The notes under the pieces are model-generated. The model had not been told where the DNA came from. It ran no database searches and saw only the letters and a list, made by a program, of their open reading frames with translations. A stretch of 15,682 bases of DNA from DATIHQ01 sp035480535 (lineage in GTDB: Bacteria > Chlamydiota > Chlamydiia > Chlamydiales > SM23-39), in NCBI GenBank assembly GCA_035480535.1, contig DATIHQ010000010.1, positions 1 through 15,682 on the forward strand. Direction: 5' to 3'. A program made the translations under genes and the position numbers. Every line of letters begins with the position of its first letter. Position 1 is the stretch's first letter. Positions 1 to 6,465 of the stretch are shown here, piece by piece.

Positions 1-522
1 CTGGATCGCCCGTTTTAGGCATTCGTGGGAGACTTCGACGACTTTTCTCTTCTCTTTGGTGGTTTCGCCGATGATCACCATGCGGCTGCAGTCGCCGAAA
101 AAGCCATCGACAATGCAGGAGGCGTCGATATTGAGGATGTCTCCTTCCTGAAGGGGGCGCTTATCGGGGATTCCATGGCAGATCACTTCATTGAGCGAGG
201 TGCAAATGGTCTTCGGATAGGGGGGCTGCCCGTAGCCGAGAGTGGCGGGGATGGCGCCGGCTTCTTTATGGAGTTTTCGGGAGAGCTCGTCGAGCTCTAG
301 GGTGGTCACCCCCTTTTTGGCATGTTTGCAGAGGGTGTCGAGAATTTTGGCCGTGACGCGGCAGGCCACTTTGATCTTCTCAACCTGTTCGGGAGTCTTG
401 AGGATGATTTTATATTCTTTTAAATACGTTTTGGCCAAAGAATCAGCAGTGGGGAGCCGGGGGTAATGGCACTTCTTCCATTTTTGCCCGCTTCCGCACC
501 AACAAGGGTCATTTCTTTCCAT
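1..522 (-). CDS. map: Methionine aminopeptidase type I with N-terminal SEC-C zinc motif (3' part outside window)
   Basis: Removes the initiator methionine from new proteins in the cytoplasm. Translation from ATG at 522 begins MERNDPCWCGSGQKWKKCHY, a SEC-C type zinc-binding motif (C7, C9, C18, H19) as found at the front of chlamydial and some other bacterial MetAPs. The catalytic M24 fold follows. Metal and active-site residues visible here are the His in VICHGIPD, the first Asp in LNIDAS and the second Asp in GDCSRM. The remaining metal ligands (a His and two Glu in the family) lie past the window edge; 174 codons are present, ending ...HECLKRAIQ. The gene is divergent from the MYND gene. No strong Shine-Dalgarno sequence precedes the ATG, but the SEC-C motif fixes the start. 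In Chlamydia the gene sits beside a MarC-family gene, as it nearly does here. Identity is very secure. Confidence 0.96.
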   Translation of the reverse strand, partial: MERNDPCWCGSGQKWKKCHYPRLPTADSLAKTYLKEYKIILKTPEQVEKIKVACRVTAKILDTLCKHAKKGVTTLELDELSRKLHKEAGAIPATLGYGQPPYPKTICTSLNEVICHGIPDKRPLQEGDILNIDASCIVDGFFGDCSRMVIIGETTKEKRKVVEVSHECLKRAIQ

Positions 523-584
523 AAGGTTCTATGATATTCCGGACCATATTTATAAGGGAAGATCTCTCATTAAAATATTTCTTT

Positions 585-590
585 ATTATA
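585..590 (-). promoter_or_regulatory. Candidate -10 box for map
   Basis: A perfect TATAAT on the minus strand lies in the AT-rich divergent spacer 523-641. It would place transcription start near 578 and give a leader of about 55 nt before the map ATG. The hexamer 17 nt upstream (GTTTAA) is a poor -35, so this is only a candidate. The same spacer must also hold the promoter of the MYND gene; TTCACA at 600-605 with TATGTT at 624-629 is the best I can see, and it is weak and very close to that ATG. Confidence 0.3.
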
Positions 591-641
591 AATAATTTTT
601 TCACATTTAAACATTCGAAAAATTATGTTATCCTATACGGC

Positions 642-1256
642 ATGTCAGTAGCCAATTTAAGCACTAAAAGCCAAACCTCTTGCAATACATGCGGGAAAAG
701 CGATCCTCTGGGAAAGTGTGGGGATTGTGAAGTAACGAGATATTGCGATAAGACCTGTATGGAAAAAGATATGAAGATCCATAAAAAAATATGTCGTAAT
801 TTTCGGGAGATGGCTGAAGTCAGAAAGATGTGCGCAGAAGGGGAAGTCGAAAGGAAAACCATCCTCGGGCAAATAGATCAATATCACAGCCTCTGCCAGC
901 GGAGGAATCTAGATGGGGCAGAAGATTTGGGAGACGATCTCCTGAAAAAAATGGATGTCTTTTTAAAAACGGGGGGAAAAGTCATCAATCTCTTAGCCAA
1001 AATTCTAAAATGGCTCAAATTAAATAAGATGGATTCTGGACCGACGACAATTCTATATGGTGCAGAAGATGCGTATCTTAAACGAATTAGGAAACTTCGA
1101 GACGATATTTTTTCTTCTCAAGAAAAGCTAAAAGAAGAGATTTACGTAAATAATAACGGCCCAGTTTTAGAAATCCTAGTGCCTCATTTTCCTAATCCTA
1201 TAGATACCCGGTATCCTGATTTTAAAATCATGTTGATTCTCTCCGATTATTTGTAA
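642..1256 (+). CDS. MYND zinc-finger protein, candidate secreted effector
   Basis: A 204-residue protein starting at ATG 642. Residues 14-51 form a complete MYND-type zinc finger with all eight ligands: C14, C17, C26, C29, C35, C39, H47, C51, including the typical YC before the fifth ligand and HKxxC at the end. MYND fingers are mainly eukaryotic protein-protein interaction modules. No SET domain or other known catalytic region is visible after it; residues 52-204 look helical and charged (Lys/Glu-rich). The first 13 residues are rich in Ser, Thr and Ala with no hydrophobic signal peptide, as expected for type III export. I prefer this start over an in-frame ATG at 531 because codons 531-641 are extremely AT-rich and precede the finger with an unlikely F/I/N-rich stretch. 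The Shine-Dalgarno is weak. The gene is visibly more AT-rich than neighbours and overlaps truA tail-to-tail by 10 nt. The finger is certain; the effector role is inference. Confidence 0.85.
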   Translation: MSVANLSTKSQTSCNTCGKSDPLGKCGDCEVTRYCDKTCMEKDMKIHKKICRNFREMAEVRKMCAEGEVERKTILGQIDQYHSLCQRRNLDGAEDLGDDLLKKMDVFLKTGGKVINLLAKILKWLKLNKMDSGPTTILYGAEDAYLKRIRKLRDDIFSSQEKLKEEIYVNNNGPVLEILVPHFPNPIDTRYPDFKIMLILSDYL

Positions 1257-1981
1257 AAAACTTTGTGGAGATAAAGGCCGTGGGCTGGTGCAGTGACGCC
1301 AACCGCTTTTCGGTCGCGAGAAACCAAGAGGCTGGGGATGCAATCCACTGCCATTTTCCCACGTCCGATGTAGACTAAAGTCCCTATAATGTTCCGCGCC
1401 ATTTTGTAAAGAAAGCGATCGCCGCAAATCGAGATTTGCAATCGATGGCCCGGCAGCTCGGCAAGAGTGATTTTCTCCAGCGTGCAGACACTATTTTTTT
1501 CTTCCTCATTGGCAAAGGCGGTGAAGTCAAAAGTTCCTATAAAATCTTTGGCTGCTTGTTCCATTTTTTCTCTTTCCAGCGGGTAGCGGAAATGCCAGGA
1601 ATAGAGGCGGTGGATCGGATCTTGGACAGGCCCCAAACAGAGGCGGTAATGATATTCTTTGCCCGATGCATCCAGCGTGGGATGGAACTGATCTGAAGTC
1701 AGAAAGGCTGCAACCACGCGGATATCGAAAGGAAGCACACCATTCAGCGCTCGTTGCAGTTTTGCGGGATCTTCCATTTTTGCTGAGCCAAGATACACAA
1801 CTTGCCCTTCCGCATGGACGCCTCTATCCGTGCGGCTCGCCGCCTCAACCGCAAACCTTTCACCTGTAATTTGAAACAACGCCCTCTCGAGCGATTCCTG
1901 CACACTGGGTCCTGAAGCCGTCTTTTGCCACCCAAAATAATGGGTGCCGTCATAAGCAATAATCAATTTAAACGGAATCAT
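1247..1981 (-). CDS. truA: tRNA pseudouridine synthase A
   Basis: Converts uridines 38-40 in the anticodon stem of tRNAs to pseudouridine. The 244-residue product opens MIPFKLIIAYDGTHYFGWQ, the usual TruA start, and carries the active-site motif ASRTDRGVHA with catalytic Asp52. Length matches the family (about 240-270). Its ATG overlaps the stop codon of the upstream MarC-family gene as ATGA (1978-1981), so the two are almost certainly co-transcribed and translationally coupled. Its last codons overlap the 3' end of the MYND gene on the other strand by 10 nt, so no terminator separates the two convergent units. Confidence 0.96.
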   Translation of the reverse strand: MIPFKLIIAYDGTHYFGWQKTASGPSVQESLERALFQITGERFAVEAASRTDRGVHAEGQVVYLGSAKMEDPAKLQRALNGVLPFDIRVVAAFLTSDQFHPTLDASGKEYHYRLCLGPVQDPIHRLYSWHFRYPLEREKMEQAAKDFIGTFDFTAFANEEEKNSVCTLEKITLAELPGHRLQISICGDRFLYKMARNIIGTLVYIGRGKMAVDCIPSLLVSRDRKAVGVTAPAHGLYLHKVFYK

Positions 1982-2577
1982 TGTTGGCGTTGGACGAAGC
2001 TGCTGACGCCGCTGAGAAACATTTGGACAGCGATCAAAGTTAAGATAAGTCCCATTAAGCGCTCGAGGGCGAGGATCCCCCTCCAGCCGAGGACATTTTT
2101 CAAGAAAGAAGAACCCAAGAGGATGATCAAAGAGGCAGCCCAGGCGAGGAGGATGGCGCCGACCATGAGCCAGTTATTCATCTCCTGTTTGGTGTAGATC
2201 ATTACGGCAGCCAAAACAGAGGGGCCTGCGACCAAAGGAACAGCGAGAGGGACGATGAAAGGTTCTGCTTCATGGGGAAGATTTTCATTGGGATCATGCG
2301 TTGGAGGGAAGATCATTTTTAAGCAGATGAGGAAAAGGATAATCCCTCCCGCGATCTGAATCGTGTCGTTTTCCACATGCAAAAATTTCATCAGCGCATC
2401 GCCGACGAAGTTAAAGACGATGATGATGAGGAGGGCGATGATCATCTCTCGAAAGATAACGAAGCGCTGTCTCTGTGGGTTTAAGCCCTTCAAAAAGCTG
2501 ATATAGAAGGGAATATTCCCAATGGGATCCATTAGGAGGAAGAGGGAGAAGGCGACAGAAAAAAGTCCCATGGGCAT
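1978..2577 (-). CDS. marC: MarC/YhgN (UPF0056) family integral membrane protein
   Basis: A 199-residue inner-membrane protein with about six hydrophobic segments, starting MPMGLFSVAFSLFLLMDPIG. The early MDPIGNIPFYISF motif and the GGIILFLICLKMIFPP segment are typical of the MarC family, whose members were once called resistance proteins but have no settled function. Either ATG 2577 or ATG 2571 could be the start; neither has a good Shine-Dalgarno. It is the first gene of the coupled pair with truA (4-nt overlap). A MarC-family gene also neighbours map in Chlamydia as I recall, which supports shared ancestry of this region; here truA and the MYND gene lie between them. Confidence 0.92.
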   Translation of the reverse strand: MPMGLFSVAFSLFLLMDPIGNIPFYISFLKGLNPQRQRFVIFREMIIALLIIIVFNFVGDALMKFLHVENDTIQIAGGIILFLICLKMIFPPTHDPNENLPHEAEPFIVPLAVPLVAGPSVLAAVMIYTKQEMNNWLMVGAILLAWAASLIILLGSSFLKNVLGWRGILALERLMGLILTLIAVQMFLSGVSSFVQRQQ

Positions 2578-2584
2578 GGATTTA

Positions 2585-2590
2585 ATTATA
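2585..2590 (-). promoter_or_regulatory. Candidate -10 box for marC-truA
   Basis: TATAAT on the minus strand lies just upstream of the MarC-family start. No convincing -35 sits 16-18 nt upstream. Predicted transcription start (about 2578) is only a nucleotide from ATG 2577, so the message would be leaderless, or translation may begin at ATG 2571. Weak evidence. Confidence 0.3.
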
Positions 2591-2606
2591 TATGAAACCC
2601 GAAATA

Positions 2607-2857
2607 AAATCTGAAATCTGAATTATGAAATCTGAAAACGTCGGGGCTCCGCCCCCGCACCCCAGTCGGGTGAAGCCCCCGCTGCCCCCATGTCTCCTAA
2701 GGTTTCTTTATAAAATCGGAGGAAAAACACTATTTGGGGGTGCAGGGGGCTTGCCCCCGACGTTTTCAGATTTCATAATTCAGATTTCAGATTTCCCTCG
2801 GGGGTGCGGGGGCGAAGCCCCGACGTTTTCAGATTTCATAATTCAGATTTCAGATTT
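2607..2857. repeat. Foldback repeat element with three copies of a ~37-nt arm
   Basis: A 37-nt arm occurs in one orientation at 2607-2643 and in reverse complement at 2758-2794 and 2822-2857 (the last within 1-2 nt of complete). The arms themselves contain short AATCTGAA/TTCAGATT repeats around AATTATG. Flanking the arms are GC-rich hairpin modules: GGGGCTCCGCCCCC (2643-2656), GGGGGCTTGCCCCC (2745-2758) and CGGGGGCGAAGCCCCG (2807-2822). The whole non-coding stretch can fold on itself in either of two pairings. The outer end of the third arm runs into the stop codon of the phospholipase D-family gene. There is no transposase or long ORF inside. It may act as a transcription terminator for the gene that ends at 2856. 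It fills the spacer between the marC and phospholipase D-family genes. Confidence 0.88.
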
Positions 2858-3911
2858 ATATTTTGCCTCCCGTTTCTATCTGCCGCCAAAGCTGGTTCAT
2901 AAAGGCTTTTTGGTCGGAATTTAGGTTGTGGAGGATGACGATGCAGTCGCTGTTTTTGTAGAAGGCCGATTTTGTCCAGTTGGCCGAACCCGTGAGGAGG
3001 AGCCGCTCGTCGATATAGATGAATTTGTGATGGAGGAGCTGCACTCCTTGACTCGTGAGGACGCGGATGCCCGATTTTTTTAATTTTTCAACGGTTTTGG
3101 CACTGGCGCCTAGACTGGAGTGCATGTCGACTACTACGGTGACTTCAATGCCCCGCTTGTGGGCTTGGATTACCTCGTCGAGGAGGTGGGGATGGGTAAA
3201 GGTGAAGAGGGCAATCTTGATGGAGCGGTTGGCGGAGTGGATTTTTTTCCGGATGTCGGTGAGGGCGTGGCCACGCGGATCGGGGAGAAGCCAGATTTCC
3301 AGGTTTTGCCCCCCAATGAGGGTGCGGAGGTGGCCAGGGGTGTGGGGGGCATGGTCTTTAAGGAAGTGGGCGACTTTTTTATTCATGAGGCCAATGACGA
3401 GATTGTCATGCATCCGGAGTGAGGCGGAGGTCATGTTGGCCGAGCCGATGAAGACGGTCTCCTCGTCGAGGATAAGGATTTTCTGATGCATGAGCCCGGC
3501 GGCCTTGACGGGGTGGATTTGCCCTCCTTCGAGAACTCGTTCGAGTTTGGGAGAGCCTTTGACATCGTAATAGACGGTTGTGGGGATGTCTTGCCCTATT
3601 TTTTTGGCGAGAGCAGAGAGGATGGCCCGGTCGCTTAGGCCAAACATGACGAGATGAATGGAGGAATGGGCCTGATAGATGGCTTTGAGAAGGGTCGCTC
3701 TAAGGTCCTGCTGGCATTGATTGGAGTAGAGGCGGATGGGCTCGTCTGGCCTGGGTAAATTGGCTGCGAGCGAGCCATAGATAAACCAGGCGCAAAAGGA
3801 GGAAACAACCAGCAAGGTGACGGGAAACCAAAGTCTTCTCTTCCGAGGAGGGGGTTTCTTCGGCGGAAGGTTGGGGGCAATTTTCTTGACTGGTTGTTTT
3901 TTGAAGAACAA
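2856..3911 (-). CDS. Membrane-anchored phospholipase D-family protein (two HKD motifs)
   Basis: A 351-residue PLD-superfamily phosphodiesterase. Both catalytic motifs are intact: H142-K144-D149 followed by GSAN, and H294-K296-D301 followed by GSANW. Two HKD motifs in one chain form one active site. The N-terminus is Lys/Arg/Pro-rich followed by one hydrophobic segment (about residues 28-50), so the catalytic part is probably outside the inner membrane, held by a signal anchor. The start is TTG at 3911, immediately after the L28 stop TAA in the same frame; no other start codon lies between that stop and the membrane segment. A modest AGGGA lies inside the end of the L28 gene. Chlamydia has a PLD-family gene in the same neighbourhood (CT_084 as I recall). 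The substrate (phospholipid or nucleic acid) cannot be told from sequence alone. Confidence 0.92.
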   Translation of the reverse strand: MFFKKQPVKKIAPNLPPKKPPPRKRRLWFPVTLLVVSSFCAWFIYGSLAANLPRPDEPIRLYSNQCQQDLRATLLKAIYQAHSSIHLVMFGLSDRAILSALAKKIGQDIPTTVYYDVKGSPKLERVLEGGQIHPVKAAGLMHQKILILDEETVFIGSANMTSASLRMHDNLVIGLMNKKVAHFLKDHAPHTPGHLRTLIGGQNLEIWLLPDPRGHALTDIRKKIHSANRSIKIALFTFTHPHLLDEVIQAHKRGIEVTVVVDMHSSLGASAKTVEKLKKSGIRVLTSQGVQLLHHKFIYIDERLLLTGSANWTKSAFYKNSDCIVILHNLNSDQKAFMNQLWRQIETGGKI

Positions 3912-4187
3912 TTACACTTTTGTCCCTGCTTTTCTCATTTGGCGAACAGCGGCTGTCACCCCTTTTTTGTCCATCGTTCGGATGGCGGAGGTAGAGAGGC
4001 GCAATGTGACAAAGCGGTTTTCTTCAGGGATCCAAACGCGCTTGGTTTTCAGATTGGGCAAGAAACGGCGGTTTGTACAACCGGTGATTTTTAGACCAAT
4101 CCCTTTTTTCTTCTTTGCGATCCCGCGAAGGGTATATTTGCGGCCGAAGCTCGATCTTTTTCCAGTGAAGGCACAAGTTCTAGGCAT
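3912..4187 (-). CDS. rpmB: 50S ribosomal protein L28
   Basis: A 91-residue, strongly basic protein starting MPRTCAFTGKRSSFGRKYTL, with the family core GIAKKKKGIGLKITG and NRRFLPNLKTKRVW. Length fits bacterial L28 (about 75-95). A good ribosome site (AGGAAA, 4 nt before ATG) precedes the start. The stop codon TAA abuts the TTG start of the phospholipase D-family gene with no spacer. The L28 next to malQ and a PLD gene is a conserved chlamydial arrangement, although two additional genes lie between L28 and malQ here. Confidence 0.97.
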   Translation of the reverse strand: MPRTCAFTGKRSSFGRKYTLRGIAKKKKGIGLKITGCTNRRFLPNLKTKRVWIPEENRFVTLRLSTSAIRTMDKKGVTAAVRQMRKAGTKV

Positions 4188-4216
4188 AAAATTTCCTATT
4201 GATAAATTGAGAGACC

Positions 4217-4245
4217 ATCATAGCAGCAACCCTTATATTTGAATA
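4217..4245 (-). promoter_or_regulatory. Candidate promoter for rpmB
   Basis: TATGAT (4217-4222) is a good -10 on the minus strand. TATTCA (4240-4245) at 17-nt spacing is a weak -35. Predicted start near 4210 gives a leader of roughly 22 nt containing the AGGAAA ribosome site. It lies in the 61-nt gap between the small secreted protein gene and rpmB. Confidence 0.4.
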
Positions 4246-4248
4246 GCC

Positions 4249-4662
4249 TTATTTTGAGGGGAGGCGGGTGGCTTTTTTGGCCCGGACGAAGGAGCCGGTG
4301 AGACTATTGGTCAGCTTATAAGGGTAGTCGCCCTCTCCGGTATTGGCAACGATGATATCGACAGGGGTGATCCAGCTTTGGGAGATAGGGGTATCTTGGG
4401 GGTCGATATTCCAAAGGGAGCCATTGCTGAGGCGGATGTAGGTCCCATTCATAAGATTTTCTTGAAGAAGGGAGCGGATTTCGGGGGCGGCTTCCAGGGG
4501 GGCCTCCCTTTTCGTATAGTAATTATCGATCCACTGCAGCAGCGCGGCTTGTTCTTTCTGGGTAAGTTTATAGACGCCAGTCTTCTTCTTCTCCTCTCTA
4601 CTCATTTCTGAGTCGAGAGCCCCAGCCGTTAAAGAAGCAGCAGCTAAAAGATAAATAAACAT
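4249..4662 (-). CDS. Small secreted protein of unknown function
   Basis: I do not recognise this 137-residue protein. It starts MFIYLLAAASLTAGALDSEM, a short hydrophobic signal peptide with likely cleavage near residue 15-17. The mature part begins very charged (SREEKKK), then carries a helical region (QKEQAALLQWIDNYYTKRE) and a C-terminal half rich in Gly, Ser, Thr and Asn that looks beta-stranded, ending in basic residues (RAKKATRLPSK). It has no cysteines. It starts 12 nt after the transglutaminase/TPR gene, so the two are probably co-expressed and may act together in the envelope. An internal promoter may also serve it. Chlamydia has a hypothetical gene in this neighbourhood, but I cannot say it is the same family. 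Confidence 0.8.
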   Translation of the reverse strand: MFIYLLAAASLTAGALDSEMSREEKKKTGVYKLTQKEQAALLQWIDNYYTKREAPLEAAPEIRSLLQENLMNGTYIRLSNGSLWNIDPQDTPISQSWITPVDIIVANTGEGDYPYKLTNSLTGSFVRAKKATRLPSK

Positions 4663-4668
4663 GCACTC

Positions 4669-4696
4669 ATTATATCATAAAACGGGTTCTGGGCAA
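4669..4696 (-). promoter_or_regulatory. Candidate internal promoter for the small secreted protein gene
   Basis: On the minus strand TTGCCC (4691-4696), a 16-nt gap and TATAAT (4669-4674) sit over the last codons of the upstream gene. The predicted transcription start falls at or next to the ATG at 4662, which would give a leaderless message; that ATG indeed lacks a clear Shine-Dalgarno. The position so close to the start codon makes it uncertain. Confidence 0.35.
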
Positions 4697-6198
4697 GCGC
4701 GAACCAAAGCATGGCGAAGTTCATCGAGGGCTTTGGGATGATGCTCTTTAGCATGGACGATGTTCTCAGAGGCGCGGAAATACTTCCATGCCTGATTGAA
4801 ATTGTGCCGCTGGAAATGGATCGCGGCTAGGTAGTAATTGACGGTGGGATCTTGAGGCGCCATTTGGATATATTTTTCCAGAAGAGGGAGCGCCTCTTTT
4901 TCCCGGCCGAGCTGGAGCCAGGTGACCGCGAGATGGAAAACGCCCTGTCGGAATTGAGGATAATTGACCACTACAGCCTCAAGTTTCTTCTGCTTTTCAA
5001 GGATCGAGGCGCGCGTTTCATCCACTTCGGAAAAAATGGCGAGGATCGATTCGGGATCTGCAAAGCCCGCTAAATAATCTTCAGAAACGGTGTCTCCCGA
5101 AATGGCATGGTCGGGAATGTGGCCGCTCACTTTGGAGAGGAGCTCTTTTCCTTGATCTTCTTTGCCGACAAAGAGGTAATTAAATCCTAAAAACATGTGG
5201 AGAAGATAATCCTCTCCTAAGAAGGGGCGCGCTTTTTCATAGAGAACAACAGCCGTTTGTGGGTCATTTTTATGCCAGCTCACAGCGGCCTGGTTCATAA
5301 AGGCCAATCCAATCACTTCCCGAATCGTCCGCTCTTGCAATTTGCGCGTTTCCAATCCCAAATAAACTTCGGAAGGGACATCGATGCCGCGCGCGGTGGT
5401 TTCAATATTCGTTTCGTCTCCATTTGGAGCGACGTAGCGGACATAGATGTGCCCCGGCGGTGTGATTGCCTGCAGTTGCAGTTCCAATCTTTGCGCTAAG
5501 CAGAGATAGAGAATCGATACGCCTAAGCAAACCCCTCTTCGGCTATCGAGGACAGAAGGGAGAAAGGTGTAGACATCGATCTCTTTCGCATACAGTGAAT
5601 GGGGAGGAAAGCGGAAGCGCATTTCAGAGAAGATGTAGTCATTGATCGCCCGGATCTTTTCAGCCGGAGTTGCATTGGGCTGCAAGCGGGCGGAGATTTG
5701 GAGCGCCATCAGGTCGATATTCGCCTCATAGCTCCGAATTTTTAATCGTCCCTCAACGCCCTCGCCCAATTCCGCCAAAAGAAGTCCTCTGGCTAAATCG
5801 ATCTGATCTGTGGGCAGACTCAATAAGGTATCGAGATCCCAAATTCCAAATCCTTTCAATTGCCGATTGGCTAAATGGCGGGAGATTTTCTCAATGACGA
5901 CTAATTGTTCTTCTTCCAATGTGGGCGAGCTCTCTTGGCTCGATCGATTCACAAAGGAGATCAATGGCTGAAGGTCGATGGAGGGGAGGAGCATCTCTGG
6001 GTCACCGCTGCCCTGACCTCCGCTGAGCAGTTCCCAGGCATGTTTCAGCGCCTGCCGCCCCTCTGGGGTTCGGGGATAGAGCTCGTAAAAGGCAAAGTGC
6101 TGCGACACAGACGTGGGGTCCAATGAAGAATAAAGCCCTGGCAGAGAGGAGGTTGCTGCGAGCCAGAAAGGGAGGAATAGAAATATTAGGTAGCGCAC
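4675..6198 (-). CDS. Secreted SirB1-like transglutaminase-fold protein with C-terminal TPR repeats
   Basis: A 507-residue exported protein. Residues 1-20 (MRYLIFLFLPFWLAATSSLP) are a signal peptide. Residues about 175-275 match the SirB1-like transglutaminase-core family: Cys224 in DSRRGVCLGVSILYL, His250 in PPGHIYVRY and an acidic Glu266 in NIETTARG form a plausible Cys-His-acid triad. In SirB1 itself the role is obscure, so catalysis is not assured. Residues about 300-355 and 410-480 have TPR character (FHLAVTWLQLGREKEALPLLEKYI then VNYYLAAIHFQRHNFNQAWKYF), suggesting protein binding. GTG at 6198 is chosen because AAGGAG stands 7 nt before it and a strong promoter fits upstream. It leads the group that continues with the small secreted protein and rpmB. 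Function is unknown; a role in the periplasm or envelope is inferred. Confidence 0.88.
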   Translation of the reverse strand: MRYLIFLFLPFWLAATSSLPGLYSSLDPTSVSQHFAFYELYPRTPEGRQALKHAWELLSGGQGSGDPEMLLPSIDLQPLISFVNRSSQESSPTLEEEQLVVIEKISRHLANRQLKGFGIWDLDTLLSLPTDQIDLARGLLLAELGEGVEGRLKIRSYEANIDLMALQISARLQPNATPAEKIRAINDYIFSEMRFRFPPHSLYAKEIDVYTFLPSVLDSRRGVCLGVSILYLCLAQRLELQLQAITPPGHIYVRYVAPNGDETNIETTARGIDVPSEVYLGLETRKLQERTIREVIGLAFMNQAAVSWHKNDPQTAVVLYEKARPFLGEDYLLHMFLGFNYLFVGKEDQGKELLSKVSGHIPDHAISGDTVSEDYLAGFADPESILAIFSEVDETRASILEKQKKLEAVVVNYPQFRQGVFHLAVTWLQLGREKEALPLLEKYIQMAPQDPTVNYYLAAIHFQRHNFNQAWKYFRASENIVHAKEHHPKALDELRHALVRACPEPVL

Positions 6199-6218
6199 GT
6201 CAGGGCTCCTTTTGCCTG

Positions 6219-6247
6219 ATCATAGTGACTCGAGCTTAGTGAGTCAA
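6219..6247 (-). promoter_or_regulatory. Sigma-70/66-type promoter of the transglutaminase/TPR gene
   Basis: On the minus strand TTGACT (6242-6247) and TATGAT (6219-6224) are separated by exactly 17 nt. Transcription would start near 6212, giving a leader of about 14 nt that carries AAGGAG and the GTG start at 6198. TGACTC/GAGTCA at 6226-6231 and 6241-6246 form an inverted pair overlapping the -35 and spacer, a possible operator. Confidence 0.75.
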
Positions 6248-6264
6248 TACAGGCCCATGGTCGT

Positions 6265-6465
6265 AGCCGTAATGCGAATATCAGCGCGGAGTGAAGAACT
6301 GAGATAAGCGCGGAGGACGCTGAGGTGAGGGAAGCCCTCACACTCCCAGAAAAGATATAGAAATCAGAAAATTTTTTGGGGTGTGGGGCATCCCCACCTC
6401 TCGTCCTCCGCGGCTATCTCCCTTCGCGCGCCCCGCGCCTCCGCGCTGATATTCTTATTACGGCT
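6265..6465. repeat. Long imperfect foldback (MITE-like) element with ~27-nt terminal inverted repeats
   Basis: Positions 6265-6291 and 6439-6465 are inverted repeats of 27 nt with two or three mismatches. Inside them 6301-6319 pairs with 6402-6420 (17 of 19). The centre has further hairpins (GTGGGGCATCCCCAC near 6383-6397). The sequence is purine-periodic (repeated GCGGAGG) with no ORF or transposase. Its right end runs into malQ: the repeat supplies the malQ stop codon (6458-6460) and last residue. It could also serve as the malQ transcript end. Confidence 0.85.

Noticed and set aside
531..641. Upstream in-frame ATG of the MYND gene (37 extra residues)
   Set aside because: The extra stretch is extremely AT-rich, F/I/N-rich, and lies in the divergent promoter region; ATG 642 starts just before the finger with a sensible export-type N-terminus.
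2607..2857. Insertion sequence or CRISPR array
   Set aside because: No transposase; the three arms are in mixed orientation and unevenly spaced, unlike a CRISPR array.
2625..2924. 99-codon open frame across the foldback element
   Set aside because: It consists of translated inverted repeats and the antisense end of the PLD-family gene; no family resemblance or ribosome site.
3055..3486. Long open frame antisense to the PLD-family gene
   Set aside because: Shadow of a well-supported HKD-motif gene; composition-driven, no motif or start signal.
6226..6246. TGACTC...GAGTCA inverted pair as a terminator
   Set aside because: The stem is only 6 bp with no T-run and lies exactly within a good promoter of the transglutaminase/TPR gene, so an operator is more plausible.
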